Shown: positions 53,495 through 63,113 of the stretch, one piece after another | How the letters are laid out: each line of letters starts with the position of its first letter | Position numbering within the stretch: position 1 is the first letter of the stretch | Assembly (NCBI GenBank): GCA_026991575.1 | Contig: JALXBF010000118.1 | Coordinates: 1-64,000, forward strand | Origin: Planctomycetota bacterium | GTDB taxonomy: Bacteria; Planctomycetota; Planctomycetia; JALXBF01 | Direction: 5' to 3' | Length of the DNA: 64,000 nt | Notes under the pieces: generated by a model | Seen by the model: the letters and a program-made list of their open reading frames with translations, nothing else | Database searches by the model: none | What the model was told of the DNA's origin: nothing | Made by a program: the position numbers and the translations under genes

Positions 53495-54025
53495 CTACCT
53501 GCGCTTCGCCTCCGCGCCGGCGGCCGCCGCATCAGCGGGCTGCTCGCTGTCATTGCCGCCCTGGCCCCCACTCCGAGCTTCCGATGTCACGTCATCGGAC
53601 GTTGGTCCCTCGGCGGCAGTCACCACGATCGTCCCCTGAACCACGTACAGCTTCCGCCCGTCGGTCACATAGACCTCCACAGGGTACGAAAAGCTCTCCC
53701 CAGCACGCGGCGTATGAACACGAAAGCGGATCGCCGTACTTTGTTGCGGAGCGAGCCGGACCGGCACGCTGCTCACCCTCCGCATTGCTCACCCGCCGTT
53801 CGTCCCGACCACCACAACCTCCTCCTCGGCCACGTTCCGCACGGTCAGCTCCACCACCATCGGTTCCTCCGGAACCGGCGCACGCACTTGTACCTCAGAC
53901 GGGTCAAGCACAGCGGGCAGCAAGCTGCTCGGCAGCCAGGCTGCCACACCGGCAACGAACACGCCAGCCAAAACCATCGCCGCCCAACCGGGTATCGACT
54001 GGATCAGAAAGTTAACCCTCCGCAT
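53495..54025 (-). CDS. DUF1573-like exported protein interrupted by an in-frame TGA
   Basis: Read through, this gives 176 residues. The N-terminal anchor (about 9-32, GWAAMVLAGVFVAGVAAWL) is followed by a DUF1573-like immunoglobulin domain. VVELTVRNVAEEEVVVVGTN leads to GG, then TGA (53789-53791), then in the same frame AMRRVSSVPVRLAPQQST and FRVHTPRAGESFSYPVEVYV. The TGA falls where DUF1573 proteins carry their first conserved Cys (compare DPGCASC in the protein at 18900). It could be a nonsense mutation of TGC/TGT or a selenocysteine codon. The ATG at 54025 overlaps the end of the PMT gene by 14 bases. Confidence 0.65.
53746..53783 (-). promoter_or_regulatory. Stem-loop just after the in-frame TGA (SECIS-like candidate)
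   Basis: Starting six bases after the TGA, GCGGAG pairs with CTCCGC and GAGC with GCTC. The 14-base apical part contains GGTC at 27-30 bases from the TGA. Bacterial SECIS elements lie at this distance with a G near the apical loop. Any GC-rich gene can form such stems, so this is suggestive only. Confidence 0.3.
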
Positions 54026-55892
54026 CGTAACGCACCTCCAATACACGCCTCGAACCCTTCTGCACCGAATCGCCCGGAGCAGACTCTTGCGTCTGACGGG
54101 GCTTCGCTGTCCCCCACAGGATCCGGGCCAGGCGGGCCGATTCTTCAGGCGTAACCTCGTAGACTAGCACGGCTGCTCCCAACGTCGCAATGGGACGCAT
54201 GTGGCGCGTGTACTCGATCACACGAGACGTCGGCACGTTGGGATAAAGTGGCATGTATCGGTGGGGATCGATGATGTAGATCCCCGCCGGCGGTCCCTCG
54301 CCCCGGAACTCATCCGGCGGCAGCGGCCGCGGCACATCGATCGGCCAGTGGCTTCCTAGCCCGCAGGGATCCTGAAACAGTGCGTACACTGTGCGGCCTG
54401 CATCGCGGTAGCGCTGCACCAACTCTCGTATGAAAAAGTAGTCTTCCCCACCAGAAACCGACGGGCCGGCGAGCTGCAGATAGCCGGACTTGCTGCCGCC
54501 CACCAACTCGTTCAGATGTCCGTGAAAGTGCGGCGCTACACTGGCCACGGACCAGATCTGCCAGCTGAGCAGCCCGGCCAGCGCCAACGGGCGCCACAGC
54601 CCGAGGCGCCAGCCGGCGGCCAGCCCGCTCGTCCACACGATGAGGTACGGCAGCACCGGTGTCGTATACCGCAAGTGAACAGTGAGCGTCTTGTGGTACG
54701 AAAGCGTAGCCAGGACCAGCAAGACGGGGCCAAGTTCCAGCAACGTGGCACGTAGGGTGCCACCGCGCGGGCATAGTAACGCCGCGATCGTTCTCCACGC
54801 AAAGCACAGCCAGAACGCAACCGGCAACTTCGCCATCAGTCCGTACAGGTAGAAATACCATACACCTCCGTTGTGACGTCTACCTGCCACCCACGTGTCC
54901 CGAGGCACCCTGGTATCATGCAGTTGGAGATCCAGCCCAAGCACATAAGCATCGGGCAGCGGCACCGGGAGCCTGTTTACGACACCGCCCGTCACCGTTG
55001 CAGCCAGCGTTTGCAACCGGCGCAGCGAATCGCTACGAAACTGGTACGACCCCAGCGTTTGCAGGCGAGCGGTCCCCGCGTAACCGCAATACACGACCGT
55101 GCAGGCAACAGCCGCGGCAAAGACCAGCAGCACTGTACGCTCCAGTGCCCGTTGACGCTGGCGGCGCACCACGGCGATCCCTACCTCAACCAGCTCAACA
55201 ACCAGGTAAAACACTGCCAGCAACAGCACGGTGAACTTGGTCAACAGCCCCAGACCAACGGTGAGCCCGAACGCAGCCGCTCGCCCCGTACCAGGCTGTT
55301 CTCGGTAGCGGAAGTACGCCCAGCCGGCTGCCGCCGCCATCGCCGCCGTCAGACCGTCCGGGTTCAGGCACCCGGACCAATGCAGCAGTTCGGGATTCAG
55401 CACGTAGAACAAGACAGCTAGCAGGCCCGCTGCAGGCCCATGCGCTTTCCTGCTCCAAGACCACACGGCAATCGGCCCGATCCCGCAGGCAAGGGCAAGC
55501 GCGACGCGCGCCCACCTGAGCCAGCTCAGCGACTCGGGCAGGTTAGCCGAAAACGTAGCAATGGCAAACGGGAAGACGGTGTACGCATCCGGTCGGTCGA
55601 CGTAGGTGGTCCAGCTTTCCCAGAGGTTCTTTCCCTCCGGCACGAGCCAGACCGAACCCAGCCCGGCCACGATCCGTGACAGCGGTGGGTTAACCGGGTA
55701 AATGTCAAACCGGCTCAACTGGTAAATCGCGTAGGCCGAACACAGGTGCGCCGGCTCATTTACGTTCGGCGCGTGGACGGTTGCTGACCAGAGCACCGCA
55801 GCAAGCCACAGGGCCACCAATGTGCCGACGGTCACCCGCTCAAGAACGGACGGCTGTGCTACAGTTCCTCGTGCGCCTGCGTCAGGGCTCAT
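54012..55892 (-). CDS. PMT/GT39-like membrane glycosyltransferase (second copy)
   Basis: This encodes 626 residues with about 11 hydrophobic helices and a C-terminal outer domain. The first loop, NEPAHLCSAYAIYQLSRFDI then PVNPPLSRI, gives the acidic residue and NPPL also seen in the protein at 21485. GSYQFRSDS and NRLPVPLPDAYVLGLDLQ match GSYQFIS and GWLPVPLPEDFVKGVDLQ there. The two are paralogues. It should transfer a sugar from a lipid carrier to an exported acceptor. GAGGAGG before the ATG at 55892 sets the start. It follows an anchored-protein gene, as in the first locus. Confidence 0.82.
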   Translation of the reverse strand: MSPDAGARGTVAQPSVLERVTVGTLVALWLAAVLWSATVHAPNVNEPAHLCSAYAIYQLSRFDIYPVNPPLSRIVAGLGSVWLVPEGKNLWESWTTYVDRPDAYTVFPFAIATFSANLPESLSWLRWARVALALACGIGPIAVWSWSRKAHGPAAGLLAVLFYVLNPELLHWSGCLNPDGLTAAMAAAAGWAYFRYREQPGTGRAAAFGLTVGLGLLTKFTVLLLAVFYLVVELVEVGIAVVRRQRQRALERTVLLVFAAAVACTVVYCGYAGTARLQTLGSYQFRSDSLRRLQTLAATVTGGVVNRLPVPLPDAYVLGLDLQLHDTRVPRDTWVAGRRHNGGVWYFYLYGLMAKLPVAFWLCFAWRTIAALLCPRGGTLRATLLELGPVLLVLATLSYHKTLTVHLRYTTPVLPYLIVWTSGLAAGWRLGLWRPLALAGLLSWQIWSVASVAPHFHGHLNELVGGSKSGYLQLAGPSVSGGEDYFFIRELVQRYRDAGRTVYALFQDPCGLGSHWPIDVPRPLPPDEFRGEGPPAGIYIIDPHRYMPLYPNVPTSRVIEYTRHMRPIATLGAAVLVYEVTPEESARLARILWGTAKPRQTQESAPGDSVQKGSRRVLEVRYDAEG

Positions 55893-56038
55893 GTTGCCCC
55901 TCCTCGCGTGCAGGCTCGTCCGACTGGCTGGCGCGGCTACCACAGGTGATTTGCCGGCCGTTTGGTCATGCCCACCTCAGACCCGTGGCCTGGGCCGCGA
56001 TCGCCGCTTTGTCCATCGCGTGTCCTGAGCCCGACGGT

Positions 56039-57163
56039 TCAGGACGTCTTGAGGGACCGTAGCCAACGGCCCAGTCCGATACCAGCCAGCAACAGCGCGA
56101 TCGCGGCCAACGCCAGCTTGATCGGACGAAGGCTCCCAGGCTCCGGTGGCCCCGTGACAACGTCGTCCGGCAATCCAAAGTGCCGCAGCGAAAGTGCGTC
56201 TGCACTCAGCTCGGTGCCAAGCACCTCGTACTCTACCTCCTCCTTCGATACGTAGTAGTGCCTTGCGTCGGAGCTCTCCAGCAGCATCTCAAAGGACACC
56301 GACTTCGCCAGCGGGATACGCGCGACCTCCACGTACGAGACCGCTCGCTCAATGTTCGACACGCCGCCATCGACAACCTCTCCGCGGTACGTTTCTTGCA
56401 AAGGCAAGTACGGCGGTGTGGTCTGCAGCACGAAGCGTCCAGACTTGTAAGGAAGCAGATCTAGTCTTTCTGGCTCTGGAAGTGCCGACAGATCCAGTTT
56501 CCATTCAACAATCACCCCCTCATCCTTGGCCTCCACCCGATCAAAACAAATATGGCCTCCCTTCGCCTGGCGCAGCCACATTCGAACGCCCCGAGGCACG
56601 GGCGTGCAAAACGGTCTCTGGCTGCCGTGACACCCCAAGACGTGTTGCGTCAGGTAGTCGACGAGACTCGGCGGATCATCCGGATCGTACACGTTGCGGA
56701 GCACATTCGTGATGATCCAGCCCCCGCCGCCGCTTCCGCTGAGTAGGAACGCCTTCCCGTTCCGCACGACCCCAGCCCTCCTCCTCGTGGCTGCGTTGAC
56801 TTCCCCGTCCCGGACCGGTACAACCTTCGTCTCCTGCTCCTCCCATCGTACTTCCGGCCACTTTCCCACGAATCGTTCGATCACCGTCCATCGCTCGTGC
56901 CGGACGACCCTCAGCGGTTTTTCCTCAGTATGAGCTGCGGCACTGTGGCTAGGTGCCGTTCGCACCGAGATGATCCGCTCGCTCTGGAAGCGCCGCTCGC
57001 CAGATAGCGCGAGCCTTTCGAGCTCCCGGCACCAGTCTCTCCAGGCTGCCAGGATAGCGTCCGGCGAAACAGAAGCCTGTCCGCTGTTTGGTGCAGGTGG
57101 TCCAGTCGCATGACACAGGAGTACCAGACCGCAGCATACTCCGGTCACTGCAGTGACAGGCAT
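56039..57163 (-). CDS. Exported protein with C-terminal membrane anchor (paralogue 3)
   Basis: This encodes 374 residues. A signal peptide (about 1-20) precedes an ectodomain of about 325 residues and a terminal helix with basic tail (LALAAIALLLAGIGLGRWL). The ectodomain has a Gly loop (FLLSGSGGGGWII), several Cys and beta strands; no enzyme motif is visible. ADALSLRHFGLP before the anchor recalls EEFTLAAFGI at the same place in the protein at 24837. GGAGGTGATGA is an excellent ribosome site for the ATG at 57163. It lies between the Cys-rich peptide and PMT genes. Confidence 0.75.
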   Translation of the reverse strand: MPVTAVTGVCCGLVLLCHATGPPAPNSGQASVSPDAILAAWRDWCRELERLALSGERRFQSERIISVRTAPSHSAAAHTEEKPLRVVRHERWTVIERFVGKWPEVRWEEQETKVVPVRDGEVNAATRRRAGVVRNGKAFLLSGSGGGGWIITNVLRNVYDPDDPPSLVDYLTQHVLGCHGSQRPFCTPVPRGVRMWLRQAKGGHICFDRVEAKDEGVIVEWKLDLSALPEPERLDLLPYKSGRFVLQTTPPYLPLQETYRGEVVDGGVSNIERAVSYVEVARIPLAKSVSFEMLLESSDARHYYVSKEEVEYEVLGTELSADALSLRHFGLPDDVVTGPPEPGSLRPIKLALAAIALLLAGIGLGRWLRSLKTS

Positions 57164-57416
57164 TTCATCACCTCCACCCTAACTGCGCGCTCGACCCGCA
57201 TCATCCCTGCGAAGCGCCCCAAGCCTCCGCTGCCCACACAGCCGAACTGTGGTCCATGTCCCGTATAGCGTACCTCGCTTCGGCGGCGCGGACGTGGCTC
57301 CAACGGGGGCAACGCGCCGTCTGCCGCGCGTCGACGGCGTCACCTCGGCGGTGGCGTTGTCGTTAGCCCCGTGGCAACAGCGTGCGTCAGCTCGGTTTCG
57401 AAAGACGACAAGGTAC

Positions 57417-57713
57417 CTAGGATCCAGGGACTGTGGCACCCTGAGGGAGTTCGCAGACACATTCGTCCCGGCTTCCAATGTCACATACACAGTCGGTGCA
57501 TTTCTTGTCCTCGGTCCGGCAGCCTCCTCTACAAGCGCGGACAGCAAGTGTGCAGTCGCGATCGCAGACTGCATTACCCTCGCAAACCGGATCGCGTGGA
57601 TTGGGGTTCTGGCCATACAGAGGGCGCTCCCACGGCAAGAAGGATCCGATCGCGATCCCGATGGAAACGCACGCCAACGCCTCGACGACCATCGAAACGC
57701 TCTTGCGCAGCAT
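57417..57713 (-). CDS. Exported Cys-rich peptide with ten mature cysteines
   Basis: This encodes 98 residues. A hydrophobic leader (about 1-27, VVEALACVSIGIAIGSF) is followed by a mature part of about 65 residues with ten Cys in DPVCEGNAVCDRDC, RACRGGC, KKCTDCVCDIGSRDECVC. No known toxin or metallothionein pattern was matched. The terminal C-x2-C-x-C-x7-C-x-C recurs in the degenerate frame at 26064 and, in part, in the protein at 18427, which also has ten mature Cys. GTCGGAGGATTGGC sets the ATG. It lies between a MauE-thioredoxin gene and an anchored-protein gene, suggesting it is oxidised and displayed or exported. Confidence 0.8.
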   Translation of the reverse strand: MLRKSVSMVVEALACVSIGIAIGSFLPWERPLYGQNPNPRDPVCEGNAVCDRDCTLAVRACRGGCRTEDKKCTDCVCDIGSRDECVCELPQGATVPGS

Positions 57714-57788
57714 AGCCAATCCTCCGACACTTTGCCACATTGCGCTGGATCCTTAGAATGGCTGCCCAGAAGTCTGCGTAAAGCGACA

Positions 57789-58641
57789 CTATTTTCCTGT
57801 TGGGAAGCGGAACGGGCAGCGGGGTGGGGCTCGTCCGCGTCCCGGTTCGGGGCTCGAAAAATGCCATACGCGGCGAACTCGCCCGCCGGGCCCAACCAGG
57901 AACGCACTCGGCGATTGGCCCGGGCACAGGGCAAGCTCCTCATTCTGCACGGTCACACGGTCTCGGCCTACGTAGAGTAGCCGGACCGGGTACCCTTCGC
58001 GCTCTGCCCGATCGCCCAACCGGCGAGCCCACGCCACACATCTTGGACACCAGTCGCGCACTAACACGTAGAGTGCTGGCCCATCTGGTCGGTCGTCGAC
58101 CAGCCGTACCGGGAGACTCTTCCCAGACCAGCTATCGGGATCAACGTGAACAACAGGTGCCTCCAAATGTTTCCACACGCCTTGCCCCAGTGCCAGCAGC
58201 TGCGCGGGAGGTGGTTGCAGCGCCCACACGGCCAGAACCATTCCCAACAGCAGCGCTGCCGTAGGCGGAAACGCTTGACGGATACGGCGTGCCAATGTAC
58301 CAACTAGCGCGGCAAGCACCAACGCATCGATGGTGGCAATGGCTGGCGGCGGAACACGCAGCCGGCCAAAGCACCCGCAAGAAGGGTACCCCTGGTAGGT
58401 CAACCACAGGGCTACGAGGAAAAGAAGTCCGTAGACGGCGAGGACCAGAGCATGCACTGCGCGCGCCTGGCTTCGGTACAGGGCAGCTGCGCCGACAGCT
58501 AGTTCCACAAACGGCCATACGCCCTGGGCCGCGCGGAGGGACCACCACTCAAAGTATACCCCCCCCAACTCCACCGACGACCTTTGTTAGGCCGGCCACA
58601 ACCAGAAGGAAACCCGCAACCTTGGTCACGATAGACGACAT
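57789..58641 (-). CDS. MauE/DoxX-like membrane protein fused to thioredoxin domain, frameshift at a G8 run
   Basis: The first 25 codons (MSSIVTKVAGFLLVVAGLTK) are in one frame. After eight Gs (58559-58566 on the plus strand as C) the protein continues in another: VYFEWWSLRAAQGVWPFVE. Together they give a MauE-like four-helix domain with PSCGCFGRL, then a periplasmic thioredoxin domain with active site VRDWCPRCVAW. Such fusions pass reducing or oxidising equivalents across the membrane to form or reduce disulfides. A GTG at 58574 would give a shortened protein lacking most of helix one. A sequencing error, mutation or slippage at G8 could explain the break. It precedes the Cys-rich peptide gene by 75 bases. 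Confidence 0.7.
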
Positions 58642-58647
58642 TGGCAT

Positions 58648-60559
58648 GGGTACTTCCCACTGGCACGAAGGCCATTCGTCTGCAACCGCGCATACTTTAC
58701 CCGGTGCGTCACGTCGCGTCAAGAAGCTTCGCAGCACAGGGGAACGCTTCCGCTTTCGAATGGGACCGTTCGAACACGCCGTGCGATCGGATCGTCCTTC
58801 GCTTGGGCCCTGCGCAGTAGGCGCAGCACCCGGTGGGGACAACCGGGCAAAAGGAATTCGGGCCGAACGAGGCGACCGGATGCTGTAGCCAGGCGCGAAG
58901 GGTCAGTTGGTACGCCCACGTACTACCGGTCCAAAGCGGCAGGAAGTCCACCGGCGTACACGCGTCATCCGCGTTGGCGGGCAGCCGTGCTAACGCAAGC
59001 GCAGGTAGCGGGAGGGTCACGCCTGGAGTTGATGGCGATGGCGAGCTTTCACAAAAGGCGCCTCCGTGCCGTAGCTCAGGAAAACAAGAGCACAGGCGCG
59101 GGGGCGACCCATGAGCCGAGAAGACCGGAGGCTGACGGATGTGTGTTGTGAGGCATCGTGGCAGTTCGCACCGGATCTGGCGAGACCAATTCTGGCCGGG
59201 AGGTATCGCTGCCGCCGCATGCATCTGCGATAAGTTCGAGGCGCCTGGGCGCTGACTGTGGCCGCCATCACGCTGTACGGAGCCTGCCAGTGCGGTTTAC
59301 TGCGACAGATATGCTCCTGGCCAGAGCCATTTGCATGAACACCAGTGCCACGGACTCGGCTCTGGAACGCCTCGGCGCCGTATCCTGGATCCTGTCGGCC
59401 TGGTCCTTCTCGTACTCGTTCACGCATGCCTTACGGGCCCTCACTCCCCAGGCGAGGCGTGATTACGTGCTGCTTGTTGCTACAAAGCTTGGAAGAACCT
59501 CTCCGACGGCTGCTGACTCGCGGTCGTCACAAACTCTTGGCCCGCTGCAAAGAAGAGGCCGATAAGATCATCGGCTATCTACGCAGGATCTCCAAACACG
59601 CGGGCGGCGGCGCTACGGTCGATATTGGTGGTGCTTCAGTCCGGTGGCCGCCCGACAGCGAGTAGTTCGCGGCGATAGCCCTCGCATACCGAACAACGCC
59701 TACGGACCGGCTGCCCGCGTTGTTGCATGTCCACGACGGTTCCACGTTGATGCTGAGTTGGACACGGGGACGGAAGGTCCAAGTGCGGGCCAACGGGGCG
59801 GCTGAGTTATCGGTCGGAATTTGTGGCATGGAGTGACGCGAGATTGGCAGCGTGGTGTGTCCGTCTTACGTAGTTCTGAGACGCCACTGGGACGAATGGT
59901 CTCGTGCGCAAAAGAGACGACCATGCCCCGGAGGCGGCGTCAGCCAGTTACTGTTCGCTGTGCGGCATACAAGATATGGCCTTCGGATCGGCGTCGTCGG
60001 AGTGGCGAGCCTACCTGCTCCCAGGTGTGCCGTGGCAGGCGACAGGTGTCGGAGGCAGAGATGGGACCCGGCCGGCAACATCGGTCGCCAGATTTCCCCA
60101 ACTGTGACCCCGGCCGGCGGGGACTGGTCCCGGCGTGTACAGGAGCAGAGGGGCGCCGGTTTTCCAGGCGGCGGTGGCTTCTATGTCGCGGCGCCTGTTT
60201 GCACGGGACGCTATCCGGCAAAGTGGGGTGGGCAAGAGACAGCTCCGGTGGGGGCTGGCTGGCTTTCTTCGGCCAGGGGGCGGACAGAATCGTCCGTTCG
60301 GCTTGGGATCCGGCATACGGCATTGACGAGGGTCCCAGGGTGTGGACCATCAGGCACAGTCTCAGGCTGGCCGGAGTGGTCCGTCCAGTGCATGGACGCA
60401 TTCCTAAGACCAACGTGGAGATGGTCGTTAGGATGACCGTCTCCAGTGGGCCGTACCGATGGTGCGGTGAGTGCCGGGTGAGACGGACCGAGCGGAAGTA
60501 GACGTGTATGCAATCGGAGACTTGCACAAGAGGAACAGGCGATCTGCGAGGAGGTCGCT
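58648..60559. other. Low-coding stretch, 1.9 kb
   Basis: No gene is supported with confidence. On the minus strand a frame from about 59038 to 58709 reads PADFLPLWTGSTWAYQL-like sequence (DFLPLWTGSTWAYQLTLR), recalling the start of exported lipoproteins, but no ribosome site or clear signal is seen. On the plus strand a frame ending at 60501 has a protein-like tail (VEMVVRMTVSSGPYRWCGEC) that runs out upstream. Both may be gene remnants. Confidence 0.4.
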
Positions 60560-61702
60560 ATGCCATGGGTTGCCATCGTAGGTATGATCTTCAGCGTGTG
60601 GTGGACCGGCCAGCAGGGGCAGGCAGAGTTTCCCCCGCCAGAGCCTCAATGGCGGGTGGTCCCGGCGGCGAAGTATTTCGGTCTCCTGAGGGAAGCTCGC
60701 CAAACGCTCGCTAACGCGGTAGATCCCGCGGCATGCTGGATGTGGCGAGCCATGGGGACAGAGTTGCCGCGGGAGCCAGAGCGCGGCGTGCTGCCACTAC
60801 TGCGGGTGCTCCACATGAACGGGCGCGTGCGGGTGGACTTCTTTCCTCCAGGAACGCAAGCCACAAAGGATGGATCGTTGTTGCCGATAGTGAAGCAGCT
60901 AAGGTACTCGCTCGTTGTGGCCGGTGACCGCGTGACACGCATCGAGTATCTCCACGACACGGAACGTGTTTTGCCCGAGGATATGTCGGATAGGCCCGGC
61001 TATGCTGAGGGAATGCGCCGCTTCGTGGACAGTCTACTGATGGGACTGGAGTCGGCTTTCCGCCTCTATGAGCACCAATTGGATGAACTTGCTCAGCTGC
61101 CGGGCGCGAGGCTCTATGTCGATCAAGCGGAAAACCCCGTATACATCACGGTGTCGCTGACGCCGCCCGGCGGAGGAAGGGTTGCGTGGGGGCTCCGGCT
61201 AGATCCGTCGCGCGGATACGCCCTGTCTGAGGGCGTCGGCTGGGAGTCAGTTGATGGCGCACGAACGATTTTTAGATTCCGGGTCGCGCTTGAGCGACAT
61301 CACGATTCCTGGCGACCGGTGCAATTCACGGCGGAGGTCGCCCCGGCCGACAGCTTAAGGACTGGATTGGGTATACGGAGTCAGCCAGGTCCCTGGCGAT
61401 TATGGTGGACTGCCCAGTATGTGCCACTGGTAGCGGACGCCCGACTGTTCACGGCTGATGGCATTGCAGACGAGATTGGCTACACCGTTGTGGTGCCGCG
61501 TGGGGCAACCGATCTCGCACGGCGCGGTGGCGGGTTAAGCCGCCGACAGCTGACCACCTCGCCACATGGTTGGGACACTGGGAACCATCGGTGGGGCCTG
61601 CTCGCAGTGGCGGCGGTCGGGTGTTTGCTTGCGGCTGCTGTGGTTGTGGGCTTCTACTGGTACCGGCGCAATTCTGCTCACGGTCCTGATCGGAGCCATT
61701 GA
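60560..61702 (+). CDS. Exported protein with C-terminal membrane anchor (paralogue 4)
   Basis: This encodes 380 residues. A signal peptide (about 1-22) leads to an ectodomain of about 310 residues. A C-terminal helix with basic tail follows (WGLLAVAAVGCLLAAAVVV, then GFYWYRR). The ectodomain is beta-rich (RVRVDFFPPGTQA, YSLVVAGDRVTRIEYLHD) without enzyme motifs. GCGAGGAGGTC sets the ATG. The plan matches the proteins at 20318, 24837 and 56039, but the sequences have diverged too far to align confidently by eye. No intact Cys-rich peptide or PMT gene is adjacent. Confidence 0.72.
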   Translation: MPWVAIVGMIFSVWWTGQQGQAEFPPPEPQWRVVPAAKYFGLLREARQTLANAVDPAACWMWRAMGTELPREPERGVLPLLRVLHMNGRVRVDFFPPGTQATKDGSLLPIVKQLRYSLVVAGDRVTRIEYLHDTERVLPEDMSDRPGYAEGMRRFVDSLLMGLESAFRLYEHQLDELAQLPGARLYVDQAENPVYITVSLTPPGGGRVAWGLRLDPSRGYALSEGVGWESVDGARTIFRFRVALERHHDSWRPVQFTAEVAPADSLRTGLGIRSQPGPWRLWWTAQYVPLVADARLFTADGIADEIGYTVVVPRGATDLARRGGGLSRRQLTTSPHGWDTGNHRWGLLAVAAVGCLLAAAVVVGFYWYRRNSAHGPDRSH

Positions 61703-63113
61703 GCAGGCTGCGGGCTTGTACGCGTACGGACGCTTCGCCCGTTGAGACGATGCCGACGGCCGCTTGGCATGCCACGCTCACTTGGGTTTTGTGCGCGGGC
61801 GGCACATGCCAGTGATCTTCTTGAGACTTACCCGCTCGTGGGTCGCCCGTTGGCAGGTGGGCACTCTCTGCGAGTCGGGCTGGTGGGGTGAATAGCAGAA
61901 ACCACCGGAAACCGGCGACACGTTGTTTCTTCAACGGTCCCCTGCCTGTGGCGGCGTGCTTCGCACCGGCACCCGGAATCGTCACGAGGGCTGCTCGGGC
62001 CCCGATCATCCGCGCAGCGGCCATCGCACGACAGGGTGCCTTACTTGAGCAGGACACCGATCTTCCTGTATGTCCTTAAGGCACGGTTCCGCTCAGCGAC
62101 AGTAGCTCTGCGCGTAGTCATACTGAGGTGCCTTAGCCCTGGCAGAGGATGCGAAAACGGATGCCATGTCCGGAAGACGCTGGTCGGGAGGTTTGGTTAG
62201 CGCTCATGCGGTGTACCATCGAGACAAGCTGCCATCCGATTTGCTGGCTGGTCAACTCGCATCCAGAAGCAATGCCTGCCTTGGCATCTGGCTCGGCACG
62301 GATGGGCCAGGCGCGTCAGGGGCTCGGAATGCAGCCCTGGTGACAGCGCCGGTAGCGCTCGACCCAGGGTACCTGGTCGTCATTACGACAGAAAGTGGGA
62401 TACGTGTGGGGCCTGAGATGGTCCTACCGGAAAACCGTTACAGCGTCGTGCCAGGGCTGGCGCGCGCCACGTGGCACACGACAATTGTAGCAGGAATGTT
62501 GCTTGCAGCATGCCAGCGGTTCCAGTTCACAACGACGGCGTTTGTGGTGCCAGGTACACTGGTTAGACCTACGTCGCTTGCCTATCGACGAAGCGCGGTC
62601 ACGCCGTCAATGTGGTACGCATCGTTCTTGTTGGCTCTCCTACGCATGAAGCCAGTCCATATGAGGGCAACTTCCCGTCGCATCCCGGATCGCCTACGCT
62701 GCATGAGCGTGGGCACGGCTGGCCAAGTGTCCGACCTGGGGGAGTTGCAGGCATAAGGAGCCTGTGCGTGGTGGCTCGTCGCATGCAGACTACTGCGTGG
62801 TCCCAACAGTTTGTGGAAGGGCGACATTCCGGGACGGGGACAGGCCCTCGTTGGGCACAGAGTGTGTGTCTGTGCTTTGCGTCATGCGGCGGTCTTCAAG
62901 ACTTCCAGTCCACGGCGGGTTAACCATGATGCTGGCCCGTAGTGAGGCGAGGCACCAACAGGGCGGTGTTCGCTGTGATTGGGCGTCGGCGCGCTTTCAG
63001 CTGGGCGCCGTCGCACGGATGCCGTCAACGATGCTTAGCCTATTCGTGCGTAGAGTTTCGGGAGGGTGGGGCATATCCGTGGCATGATTGGGCATTCTCC
63101 GAGAACTGCCCGT
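61703..63113. other. Low-coding stretch, 1.4 kb
   Basis: No gene is supported with confidence. A 196-codon plus-strand frame (62166-62756) has some protein-like segments (DPGYLVVITTESGIRVGPEM) but no ribosome site. Another frame from 62707 contains six spaced Cys (KCPTWGSC, DYCVVPTVCG, TECVSVLC) without a start or leader. Either may be a remnant. Confidence 0.4.
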
